The notes under the pieces were generated by a model. The model was given only the letters and a program-made list of their open reading frames with translations. It ran no database searches and had not been told where the DNA came from. A stretch of 64,000 nucleotides of DNA from Gimesia alba (GTDB lineage: Bacteria; Planctomycetota; Planctomycetia; Planctomycetales; Planctomycetaceae): contig NZ_CP036269.1 of the NCBI RefSeq assembly GCF_007744675.1, positions 6,561,046-6,625,045 on the forward strand. Reading direction: 5' to 3'. Shown here one piece after another: positions 27,410-37,300 of the stretch. Each line of letters opens with the position of its first letter. Positions within the stretch are counted from its first letter, which is position 1. The position numbers were made by a program, and so were the translations under genes.

Positions 27410-30400
27410 ATGTTACGTTCAATCGCTCATCGTCTACTCACTTTTTCGCTTCAGATTTTACAACAGCGCTTGGGACTTCTGTTTCTAATCGGTTGGATCT
27501 GTGGCCTGTTTATTCTTTCCTGCGTGCAGCGCTATCAGGCATTCGTTAGCGACAGCCCGGAAGTGCTGGCCGGGATTGGTCTGTCGATTGTGGTCGGAAT
27601 CTGGCTGGGTCTGCCTGCATCGGCTCCACTTTCAAAACCGACAGCCGAGTCCACTCGCGATCGAACCAGAATTCAAATCTCCTTGATGGTTTTATCTCTC
27701 TGGTCAGTCTGTTTTCCGCTGCTCTTGAATCAACTCAATCAGATCTTACATCTGATTACGGTTCAGCAGATGTCAAACTTTGTCTTTTTAACTGGCCTCA
27801 TGATTCTGTCTGCGCTGGCGCTGATCATGCCCGTTGCCTTCTGGTCGACCCGGCTGTTCTGGTTCACAGCCAGACAGTCCGGTAATCAATTCGATCCCGT
27901 TCCTCGACTGAACCAACACATCGCCCGTTACCTGGCAGGTGTGGGATTCGCGTTGATTTCAGCCGCCTGTTGGATCGTTCCACAATTTGGGTGGAATCTG
28001 ACTCTTATCTTACCGGTCAGTCTGGCACTGATCGTCAGCTTCGGACCATGGTTAATGCATTACTTAAAAGCGTATTTGCCGGAGCTGCCCCTCTGGTCCA
28101 AAATTGATTCCTACAAGACAGAGTCCGGTTCAGCGCCTTCACCATCGAACGAATCTGATCAACGGGAACAGGCAGCCGTTTCATCGCTTCTGCTCCGTGC
28201 CAGCAGTTATCCGATGAGTCTGGCGATCGGAATCCTGTTTGTCACATTGAGCCGGGTCCTGTTTCAGTTATTCCCTGATTCCTTATATCTGAAAGTGACG
28301 ATCTGGGCGGCCTTCCTCACTGGAATCGCTGTCGCATTTGCCTGCTTTCGAGCTCGGAGCGCAGCACAACAATCAAGAGCGGCTGCCGGATTCACACTGG
28401 GGGCGGCTCTGATCAGCGTGAGCTGCCTGGCCCTCTTTCCGTTATTCGTATCCTGGATGCTGCATGCAAACGCTTACATTGAATATGCCTTGGTCCTGGC
28501 TCTGGTGCGAGGCGGTTTCACGGCAATCATCTTTTCCCTTCTGGGCGCCTGCTGGGGTGGATGGCTCAACTTATCACTAACGCCTCGTTATTCAAAAACA
28601 GACGAGACGCCGACTGTTCTACTTCCGGTCTGGCAACCATTCTGTTTTCTGGCCGGCATGTTCATCAGCTTCTGGCTGATTGGTTCTGCGCAGGCTGAGA
28701 TCAAGACAATCACGGTGCTGACCTCTCTGGCATTGCTCTGCCTGACTGCTATCGCCTGGTTTTCACAACAAGGTATTCCGCGCACGCGACTTCAACGTGC
28801 CGTCAGTATCTGCGGCTTAGTGGCACTCACACTCGGTCTGCTCTTTCACCACAATTACGATGCCCGACATTCTGCCAAAATGCTGTTTTCAACTAACACC
28901 TTCACAGGGCTCCGCTACGGACTAAAACCGGAAATGTTACCCCACCTGGATGAAGGGCGGTGCCTTTCCGAAATCGATGGTGAATTCGGAACTTTTACAC
29001 TCTGGTCCTATCACGAGAATCAGATTCAGATCCGGAGAAGCGGATTGCCTTTTGGGGTGACCAGCGTCGACCCGGGATTGTGTCCCCACACAACAGGCGA
29101 ACTGATGCCGTTTCTGATTCCTGTTATTCTGCATGAGCGACCTGCAGACGTTCTGTTTCTTGGTCTGGGATCTGGTGTCGGCGTGAATACCAGCCTGGAT
29201 TTTCCGGTCCAACGTGTCACTTGCCTGGAGTCTGACAGCGGACTGGTAAAATTGTATCAGGAAGAAATTGCACCTCGGAATTCAATTTCTGCTTTTGAAT
29301 CAGAGCGAGTCCAATTGAATCAACTGCCGGTCGCATTGGCGATGGCCGCCCGATCGGAAACCGAAAAAGGGTATGACTTGATCATCAGTAACCCGGTTCA
29401 GTCGGTCGTCACACAGTCTCAGGCAGAATACACGGCTGAATTTTATCAGAATGTCTCTCGCCATCTGAACGAGGATGGAATTTTCTGTCAGCGATTTCAA
29501 CACATTGATTTCGGTGCTCAGCCTCTGCGCGTGGTTGCACAAACTTTTCTGTCCGAATTCAAGCAAGTGATGGCTCTTGAAATTGCGAATGGTGAAACCT
29601 TATTCCTGGGAACCAATTCAAGCCAGGGATTCATCCGCGAGAACCTGATTGATCGCATCCAGGCTCCACAGGTACGACGCACGCTGGCCCAGGTAGGCTG
29701 GGACTGGTCAGTTCTGTTGAATCTGGCCGCTTACTCAGCCGACGCGTTATACCAAATGACTTTAGACGTAAAAACGGAGGTTAACAATACATCCACTGGG
29801 ACGTTTGCCTTCACACTACCCTATGAAATGATGCGTTGGGGACCGAAACGCCGGGAAGTGCAACAAATGATTTCCCAGAAGGACCGTACCGGCCGACTGA
29901 TTAACTGGATGCACAATGAAAAAAATGACCCCATCGTGCTCCGCAGACTGTCTGAAGTAACAGTACAAAACAAATTGATGGCACAATATCCAGATCAATA
30001 CTGGAAGTATCGTAAACCAGCCAAGGAACAGATCACAGAAAATCCCCGTTCGCTGATTAAACAGGTCGCCGCCGAAGGGTTGGCCAAAGACGATTATATT
30101 CACGACGAAGACAAACGCCGCATGCTGTATTTCAAAGCTTTGTCGGACGCCATGGAAAAAGCGGATCCATCGGTTGAATTGATCAGCCGCGTCGTCAGGT
30201 TTACATCCACCTACGACCCCATGATCAGCTACTTTATGCACGATGAAGTTGCCGAACTTTATAAGAAGTCAAAAAGCGCATCACCGAAGCTGGAATTTGC
30301 ACATCGCCTGCATGCAGTCAATTATGGTGCCGGCTCTGACCGGGCCATCAATTCTGTAGTGCGCGCCATCGAACTGGCGGCGACCAAACCGGAACTGTTC

Positions 30401-30751
30401 TTATCAAAAGACCAGCAATGGGATCATCTGAATGGCTTACTGCAAGCCTTGAAGACACGCTGGGATAATCGTTCGCAAGCACGGCCTGTCACATCGAAAC
30501 AGGCATTGCATGATATTCAGCTTAGTATTTCTGCAATTGAAGCGGCGTTTGAAACGATGGCAGACATTCACGCTGAAGTTGGAATTTCCGAGGAAGACTG
30601 GCGGCTGCGAAAACTGGTTCTGGATCGGACCTTGGTACGTCCATTAGAAACCTATCATGATCGCGTCCTGCCGCATCACTACAAGAAAAAAGGCCAAGAA
30701 GCGAAAAAGCTTCTGGATCAACTCAACCTGCCTGATGCTTCCGCCCTGTAA
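27410..30751 (+). CDS. Large polytopic membrane protein with spermidine-synthase-like domain
   Basis: 1113 residues. The first about 490 contain roughly a dozen hydrophobic segments. A spermine/spermidine-synthase-like Rossmann domain follows (about 510-720), with the nucleotide motif FLGLGSGVG (near 585) and ECLESD-type acidic strand end, then a long soluble C-terminal helical region (about 780-1113). The catalytic Asp of aminopropyltransferases (DxxDP after YDVII) is replaced: the protein reads YDLIISNPVQS, with N661 at that place. It is therefore unlikely to be a true spermidine synthase; membrane-fused relatives in many bacteria are of unknown function. AAGGAAG precedes the ATG. Confidence 0.75.
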   Translation: MLRSIAHRLLTFSLQILQQRLGLLFLIGWICGLFILSCVQRYQAFVSDSPEVLAGIGLSIVVGIWLGLPASAPLSKPTAESTRDRTRIQISLMVLSLWSVCFPLLLNQLNQILHLITVQQMSNFVFLTGLMILSALALIMPVAFWSTRLFWFTARQSGNQFDPVPRLNQHIARYLAGVGFALISAACWIVPQFGWNLTLILPVSLALIVSFGPWLMHYLKAYLPELPLWSKIDSYKTESGSAPSPSNESDQREQAAVSSLLLRASSYPMSLAIGILFVTLSRVLFQLFPDSLYLKVTIWAAFLTGIAVAFACFRARSAAQQSRAAAGFTLGAALISVSCLALFPLFVSWMLHANAYIEYALVLALVRGGFTAIIFSLLGACWGGWLNLSLTPRYSKTDETPTVLLPVWQPFCFLAGMFISFWLIGSAQAEIKTITVLTSLALLCLTAIAWFSQQGIPRTRLQRAVSICGLVALTLGLLFHHNYDARHSAKMLFSTNTFTGLRYGLKPEMLPHLDEGRCLSEIDGEFGTFTLWSYHENQIQIRRSGLPFGVTSVDPGLCPHTTGELMPFLIPVILHERPADVLFLGLGSGVGVNTSLDFPVQRVTCLESDSGLVKLYQEEIAPRNSISAFESERVQLNQLPVALAMAARSETEKGYDLIISNPVQSVVTQSQAEYTAEFYQNVSRHLNEDGIFCQRFQHIDFGAQPLRVVAQTFLSEFKQVMALEIANGETLFLGTNSSQGFIRENLIDRIQAPQVRRTLAQVGWDWSVLLNLAAYSADALYQMTLDVKTEVNNTSTGTFAFTLPYEMMRWGPKRREVQQMISQKDRTGRLINWMHNEKNDPIVLRRLSEVTVQNKLMAQYPDQYWKYRKPAKEQITENPRSLIKQVAAEGLAKDDYIHDEDKRRMLYFKALSDAMEKADPSVELISRVVRFTSTYDPMISYFMHDEVAELYKKSKSASPKLEFAHRLHAVNYGAGSDRAINSVVRAIELAATKPELFLSKDQQWDHLNGLLQALKTRWDNRSQARPVTSKQALHDIQLSISAIEAAFETMADIHAEVGISEEDWRLRKLVLDRTLVRPLETYHDRVLPHHYKKKGQEAKKLLDQLNLPDASAL

Positions 30752-30818
30752 GGCTAAGGCTCTGAGAGACTACCATTTTCCCACTCGCAGCAAAAATTCG
30801 ATTTCTCTGAATCTTTTT

Positions 30819-30849
30819 CTGGCCTGAACGAGTATACTGAACAGGCCGG
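30819..30849. promoter_or_regulatory. Dyad between two plus-strand genes
   Basis: CTGGCCTG and CAGGCCGG form an 8-bp stem (one G-U pair) around a 15-nt loop that itself holds the palindrome AGTATACT. It lies between the membrane protein (stop 30751) and the next gene (start 30988). It could be an attenuated terminator or an operator; no U-tract follows. Confidence 0.25.
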
Positions 30850-30987
30850 ATAAAGTTTCCCGGGAATTGATTTTGCCTGATGACTGATTAAAAAAAAGTA
30901 GACGAATTTCAATATTTGACTCTGTCTGTCGAATCAGTCATAACAGGTGCATTCAAGTTAATTTTCAATCTGCGCAAAAGGTATGTC

Positions 30988-32865
30988 ATGGCAGTTTCCC
31001 TCTCATCATGGTCAAACAGATTTTTCTCAAAACAGACATCACGATTTTGGCGCATTCTGAGCCTGGTCGTTGCCGTTTGCCTGCTATTCGGCAATTCACT
31101 TATTGCCCAGGAAGCAGATAAAGAGGCCCCTCCCAAAAAAGACAAACCCAAGCAAGCTGTAGAATCGCTGCTCCCTAAACCGATTGTGATTGTCAATTTC
31201 GCCAGCGTCGAACGCATCCTCCAGGACATCGATCTGGTATTTGAACTGGCAGAGCGTCCTGAAATCGCCGAAATCGCTTCCGCTTCACTGGCCAATGTGA
31301 ATGATCTGGAAGGGATCGACCAGAACAAAAATCTGGGTATAGAAGTCTTTTTGAAAACGGGTCTTCTGCCTCAGCCTGTGTTAGTTTCCTATCTCCCTGT
31401 TTCAAAAATCCGCTCATTTGTTGAGACATTGGAAGCCTTGATTCCAGGCGATGAGGAAAGGGTTAAAAAAGACACCAAACGCGATGATATTTATACCATC
31501 GAAGGCAGACGGGGAGAGTCGATCATTCGACTCCAGGATGCTTATGCGCATATGCTGCTCCGCGGTGGTGAATCCGATGAAACTCTGGATCTGATTAGTT
31601 CCCGGGATTTCGGTGATCCGGCGCAGTCCTTTCAAACTTTGACAAACGATTATGACTTATCTGTCAAACTGGATTTCAGTGCGATCCCTGAATTGATGCG
31701 AACCACGTTCCTCGGCTTTTTCCGCACCGCCATTGAAACACAGCTCCAACAGCGAGACAACGAAACAGATGCCGCCTATGAACTGCGCCGCATGTCGGGT
31801 AAGCAGAATCTGGAAGGCATCGAATACATGCTGAACGAAGCCCAGGAACTGGTGCTCGGAGCCCGGGTTGACCAGGAAGAAAAACAGGGAAACATCGATA
31901 TTTTGATCAAGGCCCGGCCGAATAGTGATCTGGCACGTGACATCAAAAATGTTCCCGGTAAAGCCAGTTATTTCAGTGTAATCACGTCTCGCGCAAACTT
32001 GCCTGCAGCGGTTTCGATGTCAATGAACGTCGCCCGGCGCGATCGAAAAACCTATCTCAATTATTTGACCTACGCAGAGAAACAGCTGACTGAAAAATTA
32101 TTAACCGAAGATGAGCGCCTGCAGAAAAACCATTCTGTCCAGCAGTTCTTTGCGCCGATCAAATCGGTCGTTGATAAAGGACACCTGGATCTATTCGCGC
32201 AACTGGTGGCAACCCCCTCGAAGAAATTTGCATTAATTGGCGGGATGAAAGTCTCCCCGTCGGCGAATCTGCCAGCAGCGTTACTGGACCTGGTCAATCG
32301 CGTAGAACAACGTGCTGGCAATGGCGTCAAAATTTATACCAATGCGGAAACCGTGCAGGGAATCGCCTTGCATCAGTTACAACCCACCATGAAAACAGCC
32401 GACGATAAACAAAACCGATTTCTGGGGGGCGTGCCTTCCTTGTATGTCGGCGCCGATTCACAGGTCATCTGGTTCGCCATGGGGACCGAGATCGCTGTGG
32501 GTGCCTTGAATGAAGCAATCGAACAAATTAACAATGCCTCACCTGAAGCGCGGAAAGAACAACGTACCGCTCCCTTTCAGGCAGAGTTCCACATGCGTCC
32601 CTGGCTCAGCCTGTTCTCTGAAGCCGAAATTGACCAGAGTGGAACCATGAAAATTCTGGACGGTGCCTTTCAAAAAGAGAATGACCTCATTCTGATTACC
32701 ACACAACCGTTGGAAACAGGAATTCGAACACGGATTCAAGTCGATGAAGGTTATCTCAAACTGCTGGGAATCTCGATTTCGAAGCAATTTGACAGCGTCC
32801 AGGAACGGCGGGCAAAGCGGGAACGGGACCGTGCAAAAAAGAGAATACCTATGCCGGTAAACTAA
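30988..32865 (+). CDS. Exported planctomycete protein of unknown function
   Basis: 625 residues. The ATG at 30988 has AAAGG 7-8 nt upstream and starts an N-terminal region with a signal sequence (RFWRILSLVVAVCLLFG), ending near Ala-Gln at about 40; the frame open from 30916 adds unneeded residues. The mature protein begins with a Lys/Pro-rich linker (PPKKDKPKQ) and then alternates strands and helices without a recognised family. It may be periplasmic or surface-associated. A hairpin with a U-rich tail follows the stop (32865-32910). Confidence 0.7.
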   Translation: MAVSLSSWSNRFFSKQTSRFWRILSLVVAVCLLFGNSLIAQEADKEAPPKKDKPKQAVESLLPKPIVIVNFASVERILQDIDLVFELAERPEIAEIASASLANVNDLEGIDQNKNLGIEVFLKTGLLPQPVLVSYLPVSKIRSFVETLEALIPGDEERVKKDTKRDDIYTIEGRRGESIIRLQDAYAHMLLRGGESDETLDLISSRDFGDPAQSFQTLTNDYDLSVKLDFSAIPELMRTTFLGFFRTAIETQLQQRDNETDAAYELRRMSGKQNLEGIEYMLNEAQELVLGARVDQEEKQGNIDILIKARPNSDLARDIKNVPGKASYFSVITSRANLPAAVSMSMNVARRDRKTYLNYLTYAEKQLTEKLLTEDERLQKNHSVQQFFAPIKSVVDKGHLDLFAQLVATPSKKFALIGGMKVSPSANLPAALLDLVNRVEQRAGNGVKIYTNAETVQGIALHQLQPTMKTADDKQNRFLGGVPSLYVGADSQVIWFAMGTEIAVGALNEAIEQINNASPEARKEQRTAPFQAEFHMRPWLSLFSEAEIDQSGTMKILDGAFQKENDLILITTQPLETGIRTRIQVDEGYLKLLGISISKQFDSVQERRAKRERDRAKKRIPMPVN

Positions 32866-32910
32866 TACCATGACTGTCAACCAGCCTCGGCTGGGAGAAC
32901 GTAACGGTAT
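32865..32910 (+). terminator. Hairpin with U-rich tail between convergent genes
   Basis: CCAGC-CTCG-GCTGG at 32881-32894 forms a 5-bp stem with a tetraloop; outer arms ATACC (32865-32869) and GGTAT (32906-32910) can pair around it. The sequence then reads CAGTTCTTTTTAA on the plus strand. It separates the plus-strand unknown gene from the minus-strand EF-hand gene and probably terminates the former. Confidence 0.45.
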
Positions 32911-33995
32911 CAGTTCTTTTTAATCGCCACGTAGTGGCTGACGAATTGTTCCTGCGACATCGATACGCTGAGATCGATATTTTCCTTTTCAAACATGCGA
33001 CGCATCGACCGGCTCTTTTTCCATTCTTCAGGAGAAACTGAGCTGTCTTTATTTCGGTCAAGCAGTTTGAAAAAGTAATTGGCTTGATTCACTACCGGAT
33101 CAGTGCTCGGAACCGATTCCTTTTTTGATGCATCGGGTACAGCCTCTTTTTTAATTGGGGCGGATTTTGACGCATCCTGTTTCGCGACCGGTTGCGCACC
33201 AGCGGAAGTAGCAGGAGAGGAACTCTGTTGGCCGGTATTCAGAGCAAACATGAATGAGGCAGCGCTGCGTTGTGTCTTGCCTGCTTTGGAAAGTGCGATT
33301 TCACGCGGGGTTAAAAAACCGTCTCCATTCAAGTCCATCGTAAAGAATTCGCCCAGCTTCGTCGGATTATTTTTTCTCCACTCGTACAGACCAATCTGCC
33401 CATCCTGATCGGAATCGTGGGGAACAAAGTCCTTGTTTAAGTCGACCGTGGCACGAACAGGCTTACTCGGTTCCGTTTTGGAGGAACTGCCTGATTTGCT
33501 GCGACTGATGCTGGACGGCGTCCCAGGAGGGCCGCCTTGACCTGGCTGGAACGATCCATACCGACCTCGCATTGAACCCGGGTCGAATCCCCCACCACTT
33601 GGTCCTGGTCCATAGCCTCCCGATCGGGAAAATGAACCAGGGGGAGGACCACCAAAACTGCTGGGGCCACGAGAAAAACCAGATCGTCCTCGATCATCGC
33701 CACCCGAAGAGCTTCGTTGACTGCGCATCCGTTCCATCAGTTTGGGCATAACCCGCTCAAAGTCTTGTTGCGTCATACTCCGAGAGGTATCAACGCCTAC
33801 TCCCTCTAATGATTCCTTGAAACGTCCCGGCATCTGATCGAACTCCGAAGATTCGATCACACCATTTTTGTTTTTATCAATGAACGAAAAGAAGCCACGT
33901 GTGCGACTTTCGCCACCGGGCTGCGCATATGCCAGATCAGCACTGAACCCTACCAGCACTACAGATAGACTCAACAAAGAGATAAAACGGAACAT
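32910..33995 (-). CDS. Exported EF-hand protein (four calcium-binding loops)
   Basis: 361 residues with a signal peptide (MFRFISLLSLSVVLVGFSADLAYA). The start at 33995 has GGAG 7 nt upstream; the ATG at 34013 would add six residues. Four EF-hand loops are visible: DKNKNGVIESSE near the N-terminus, DSDQDGQIGLYE and DLNGDGFLTPRE in the middle, and DRNKDSSVSPEE near the C-terminus. Gly/Ser/Pro-rich low-complexity linkers lie between. It probably binds calcium in the periplasm or outside. It diverges from the T2SS locus across a 328-bp gap with a perfect inverted repeat. Confidence 0.85.
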   Translation of the reverse strand: MFRFISLLSLSVVLVGFSADLAYAQPGGESRTRGFFSFIDKNKNGVIESSEFDQMPGRFKESLEGVGVDTSRSMTQQDFERVMPKLMERMRSQRSSSGGDDRGRSGFSRGPSSFGGPPPGSFSRSGGYGPGPSGGGFDPGSMRGRYGSFQPGQGGPPGTPSSISRSKSGSSSKTEPSKPVRATVDLNKDFVPHDSDQDGQIGLYEWRKNNPTKLGEFFTMDLNGDGFLTPREIALSKAGKTQRSAASFMFALNTGQQSSSPATSAGAQPVAKQDASKSAPIKKEAVPDASKKESVPSTDPVVNQANYFFKLLDRNKDSSVSPEEWKKSRSMRRMFEKENIDLSVSMSQEQFVSHYVAIKKN

Positions 33996-34323
33996 TTTCT
34001 GACTCCGTGTCATTTTGAGCGGTCTTTCAAAGCAATTACCGTGTTTAATAAACAGATACAGGGATTTTGCGCATCTGGAGTATTAAGATGCAAGCTGTTT
34101 TCCCCGGTATTAACATAGAAACACCAGTCACCGGGGAAAAGGTCGTTGAATTCCGAAAGTTTCTGCTGATCTTTGAAACGAACCGTAAGCTGTTGAAGTA
34201 TCAGATGATAGTACGCGTTTACCGATTTTGTACTTGTATTTGATTTTTGCCATTCATAGCATAATGGTCATAAGAATATCTCTCTGGTTACCTGTTTTAT
34301 CTTATTCAGAATAGTGGTTTACA
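33996..34323. promoter_or_regulatory. Divergent regulatory region with 11-bp perfect inverted repeat and possible promoter
   Basis: TTTTCCCCGGT at 34098-34108 is repeated inverted as ACCGGGGAAAA at 34130-34140, with 21 nt between (arm centres about three helical turns apart). A sigma-70-like pair for the plus-strand locus is TTGTAT (34234-34239), 17 bp, TAGCAT (34257-34262). The dyad is about 95 bp upstream of that promoter and about 100 bp from the EF-hand start, so it could be an operator for either side. Confidence 0.45.
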
Positions 34324-37300
34324 ATGACCTGGAACACAAAAATCATCGCCTGTTTTGTCGTCCTTCTGACGGGAACCTTAGTTTGTACAGAATCTGTTCA
34401 CCATTCATTACAGGCTCAGGAGCCAAGTGACCAGCCAGATCGGAGTGACAGAGGCGGCAGAAGAGACCGGGGTGGATTTGGTGGTCGCGGCGGCTTCGGT
34501 GGCCCCCGCGGCGGATTTGGGGGTGGTTTTGGAGGCGGACGCCCCAGCTTCGGCGGTGGATTTCGTGGTGGCGGCATTGGATTCCTGGTCATTCGGGAAG
34601 ATGTTCAGAAAGAACTCCAACTGACAGAAGAGCAAATCAAACAGTTGCAGGAAGCCGCACAGGGGCTACGCCCCAGTCGGGAAATGATGGAACCGTTTAT
34701 GACGCGGATGCGTGAAGCTCAGACCGACGAAGAGCGCACAAAGGTCCGGGAAGAGATGGGAGCCGCATTTCAGAAACAGAGAACTGAAGGCGAAGCGAAA
34801 CTCATGGGGCTGCTCAATGAAAAGCAGGCAGCCCGGATCAAACAGATCCAGTTACAGGAAAGCGGCTATCGACAACTGTCTGATGACGAAACTGCCAAAC
34901 AACTCAAGCTGACCGAAGATCAGCTGAATAAAATCAAAGAACTCGAAGAGCAGCGATCCGAGGCGCGACGAGATTTGGGAAGGCGCGCTTCTTCGGAAGA
35001 ACGAGACAAGGTACAACAGGAATTTGATCAGAAAATTGAAGCCGTTTTAACCAAAGAACAGCAGGGCCAATGGAAACAGATGTTGGGTCCCGCATTCGTC
35101 TCAGAGCGAAACCAAAGTCAACCTGGTCCTGGCGGGCCACCAGCTGTCAGCAGCAACGCAACTCCTTCTCCGCGTCCACGTCCTCAAATTCCCATGGAAC
35201 CGGAGGGACTGAAACCAGAAGACCGCCGCATCTCTTTTGGAAGTGGCAATACGGTTGCGATGAAGAGTGCCACCGACCAGCCTCAAGATGGGAAACAGGC
35301 AGACGCGGTCAAAAAGATGTCGTTCAACTTCCGGTTTGCTCCTTGGGGAGACGTCCTGAAATTATTTGCTGAATCTGCAGGTTACACACTCGATTTGAAC
35401 GATGTCCCTCCAGGTACATTCAACTATTTCGACAAAGGTTCTTACACTCCCACCGAAGCGCTGGACATTATCAACGGCTACCTGATTCAAAAAGGTTATA
35501 TCATCGTCCGCCGCAATCAGTTTCTGGTGGTCTTGAATATTGATAATGGCATCCCCCCTAATCTGGTCCCCATAGTGGAACCAAATCAAATTGCTGAACG
35601 GGGAAAAAATGAGTTAATGAGCGTCACCTTCCAACTGGAAGGGGTCGACATCGATCAGGTTGCCAAAGAAGTCCAGGCAATTCTGGGACCGCAAGGAAAA
35701 TCTGTTGCGCTAAAAACAGCCAACTCGATTATTGTTACTGATATTGGCAGCAATCTGTCGCGTGTCCAGAAGCTGCTCGAAGGAGCCATCGCGAATGCCG
35801 GACCGACCGACCTGATTTTTCGCTCGTTTGATTTGAAATATATTGATTCTGCTGAAGCAGAAAAAATTGTCCGAAGCCAGTTCGGCTTGCCTGCGGCAAC
35901 TCAAAATGTCAGCTCCAGCGCGACCATGGCGCGGTATTACGAATCCCGATCCCGTAGAAGCAGTCGGGACAGTTCACCGCCGCCTCAGGCTACCAAAGAA
36001 ACATCCACTCAAGTCACAGCCGATCCTCGCACAAACCGTCTACTGGTCACCGCGACGCCGGCTCAGATCAAACTGGCAGAAGAAATCATCAAATCAATCG
36101 ATGTTAATGACGGAGACCTCTTGTCTCCAGGAGGAAATAAACCCTACCTGCATGTCTATACCGTCAACTCTTCAGACTCACGCGAAGTCACGAAAACCCT
36201 GGATGCCATGATTCCTGGTGTGGTCGTAAATGAAGATGCCCGCAATCATAAAATTCATATTGTTGCCACCCCGAAAGAACACGAAAAGATCGCAGAGATG
36301 ATCCGCCAACTCGATGGAGAAGGGGGGAGCCAGTCTGTTTCGGTAATCAACCTCAGTTCCCTCGATCCCATTTCTGCAACCACAACACTTCGTTCTCTTT
36401 TCCTGCGTGACGGCAATGATGCCCCCACGATTGAAGCTGATCTTCTTGGCCGCCGTCTGCTGATTCGAGGTACTCCCGATCAGGTGATTCAAGTCAAAGC
36501 CCTGCTGGCACAACTGGGAGAAGATGGTTCGGGCAGAGCCAATGATACACGTGACCGTGGTCCCGTTCGTACGATTCCTCTTGGCGGACGTGACTCCAAA
36601 GAAATTCTGCAATTAATCGATAAGCTCTGGTCTGCCTCTTCGGGAGATGAAAACCCGATTCGAATCGTGGTGCCGTCTGAAGAGTCATTGATTCGTGAAC
36701 GGGTTCTGGGAGAAGAAGAAGCCCCCGCACAAAAACGTGGCTTTCGTAACCCCTCGCAAAGCACAAGTACCCGGCTAAATCGATCTATTCAACAAAAACG
36801 CCGTCCGGTTGACTCAGACAACCAGCGTTATTTCTTCACCGCCAGCGATCAAAAAACTGAAGAAGCACCACAGAACCAACCCAAGGCAACTCCCCAAGCA
36901 CCCACGAATGAAAAAGAAAAGCAACAACCAGCAGAACAGAAAAAGCCGGCAGAGTCTGCTCCACCAGCAGTGAAAAAGAATCCGGTTGCCATTTCGACGA
37001 ACGGTGACAACCTGATTATTTCCTCAACCGATCTGGACGCATTAAACCGATTGGAACAGATGATCGAAGCGCTGACTCAAGCCATTCCGCCGAAAAGCCA
37101 ATGGACCGTGTTTTACCTCCGTTCTGCCGACGCGACTTCGACCGCTAAAATGCTGGAAAGTCTGTTTCCCAGTAGTTCGGTTTCGGACATGGCTTCCGAT
37201 TCCGGAATGCTAGGAGGCCTGTCTTCAATTGGTGGCAGCTTGATGGATGCGACCGGTTTAACCACTTTAGGCATGGGGCCTCAAACATTACGTATTATTC

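Noticed and set aside
5937..30751. Polyamine link between aguBA and the spermidine-synthase-like protein
   Set aside because: They lie far apart, and the latter lacks the catalytic Asp, so a shared pathway is not supported.
30819..30849. GGCCTG...CAGGCC dyad as a terminator
   Set aside because: No U tract and a long loop; kept only as a low-confidence regulatory dyad.
34438..34590. Gly-rich coding repeat as a CRISPR or mobile repeat
   Set aside because: It encodes a low-complexity Gly/Arg segment in frame of the secretin-like protein; no regular spacers.
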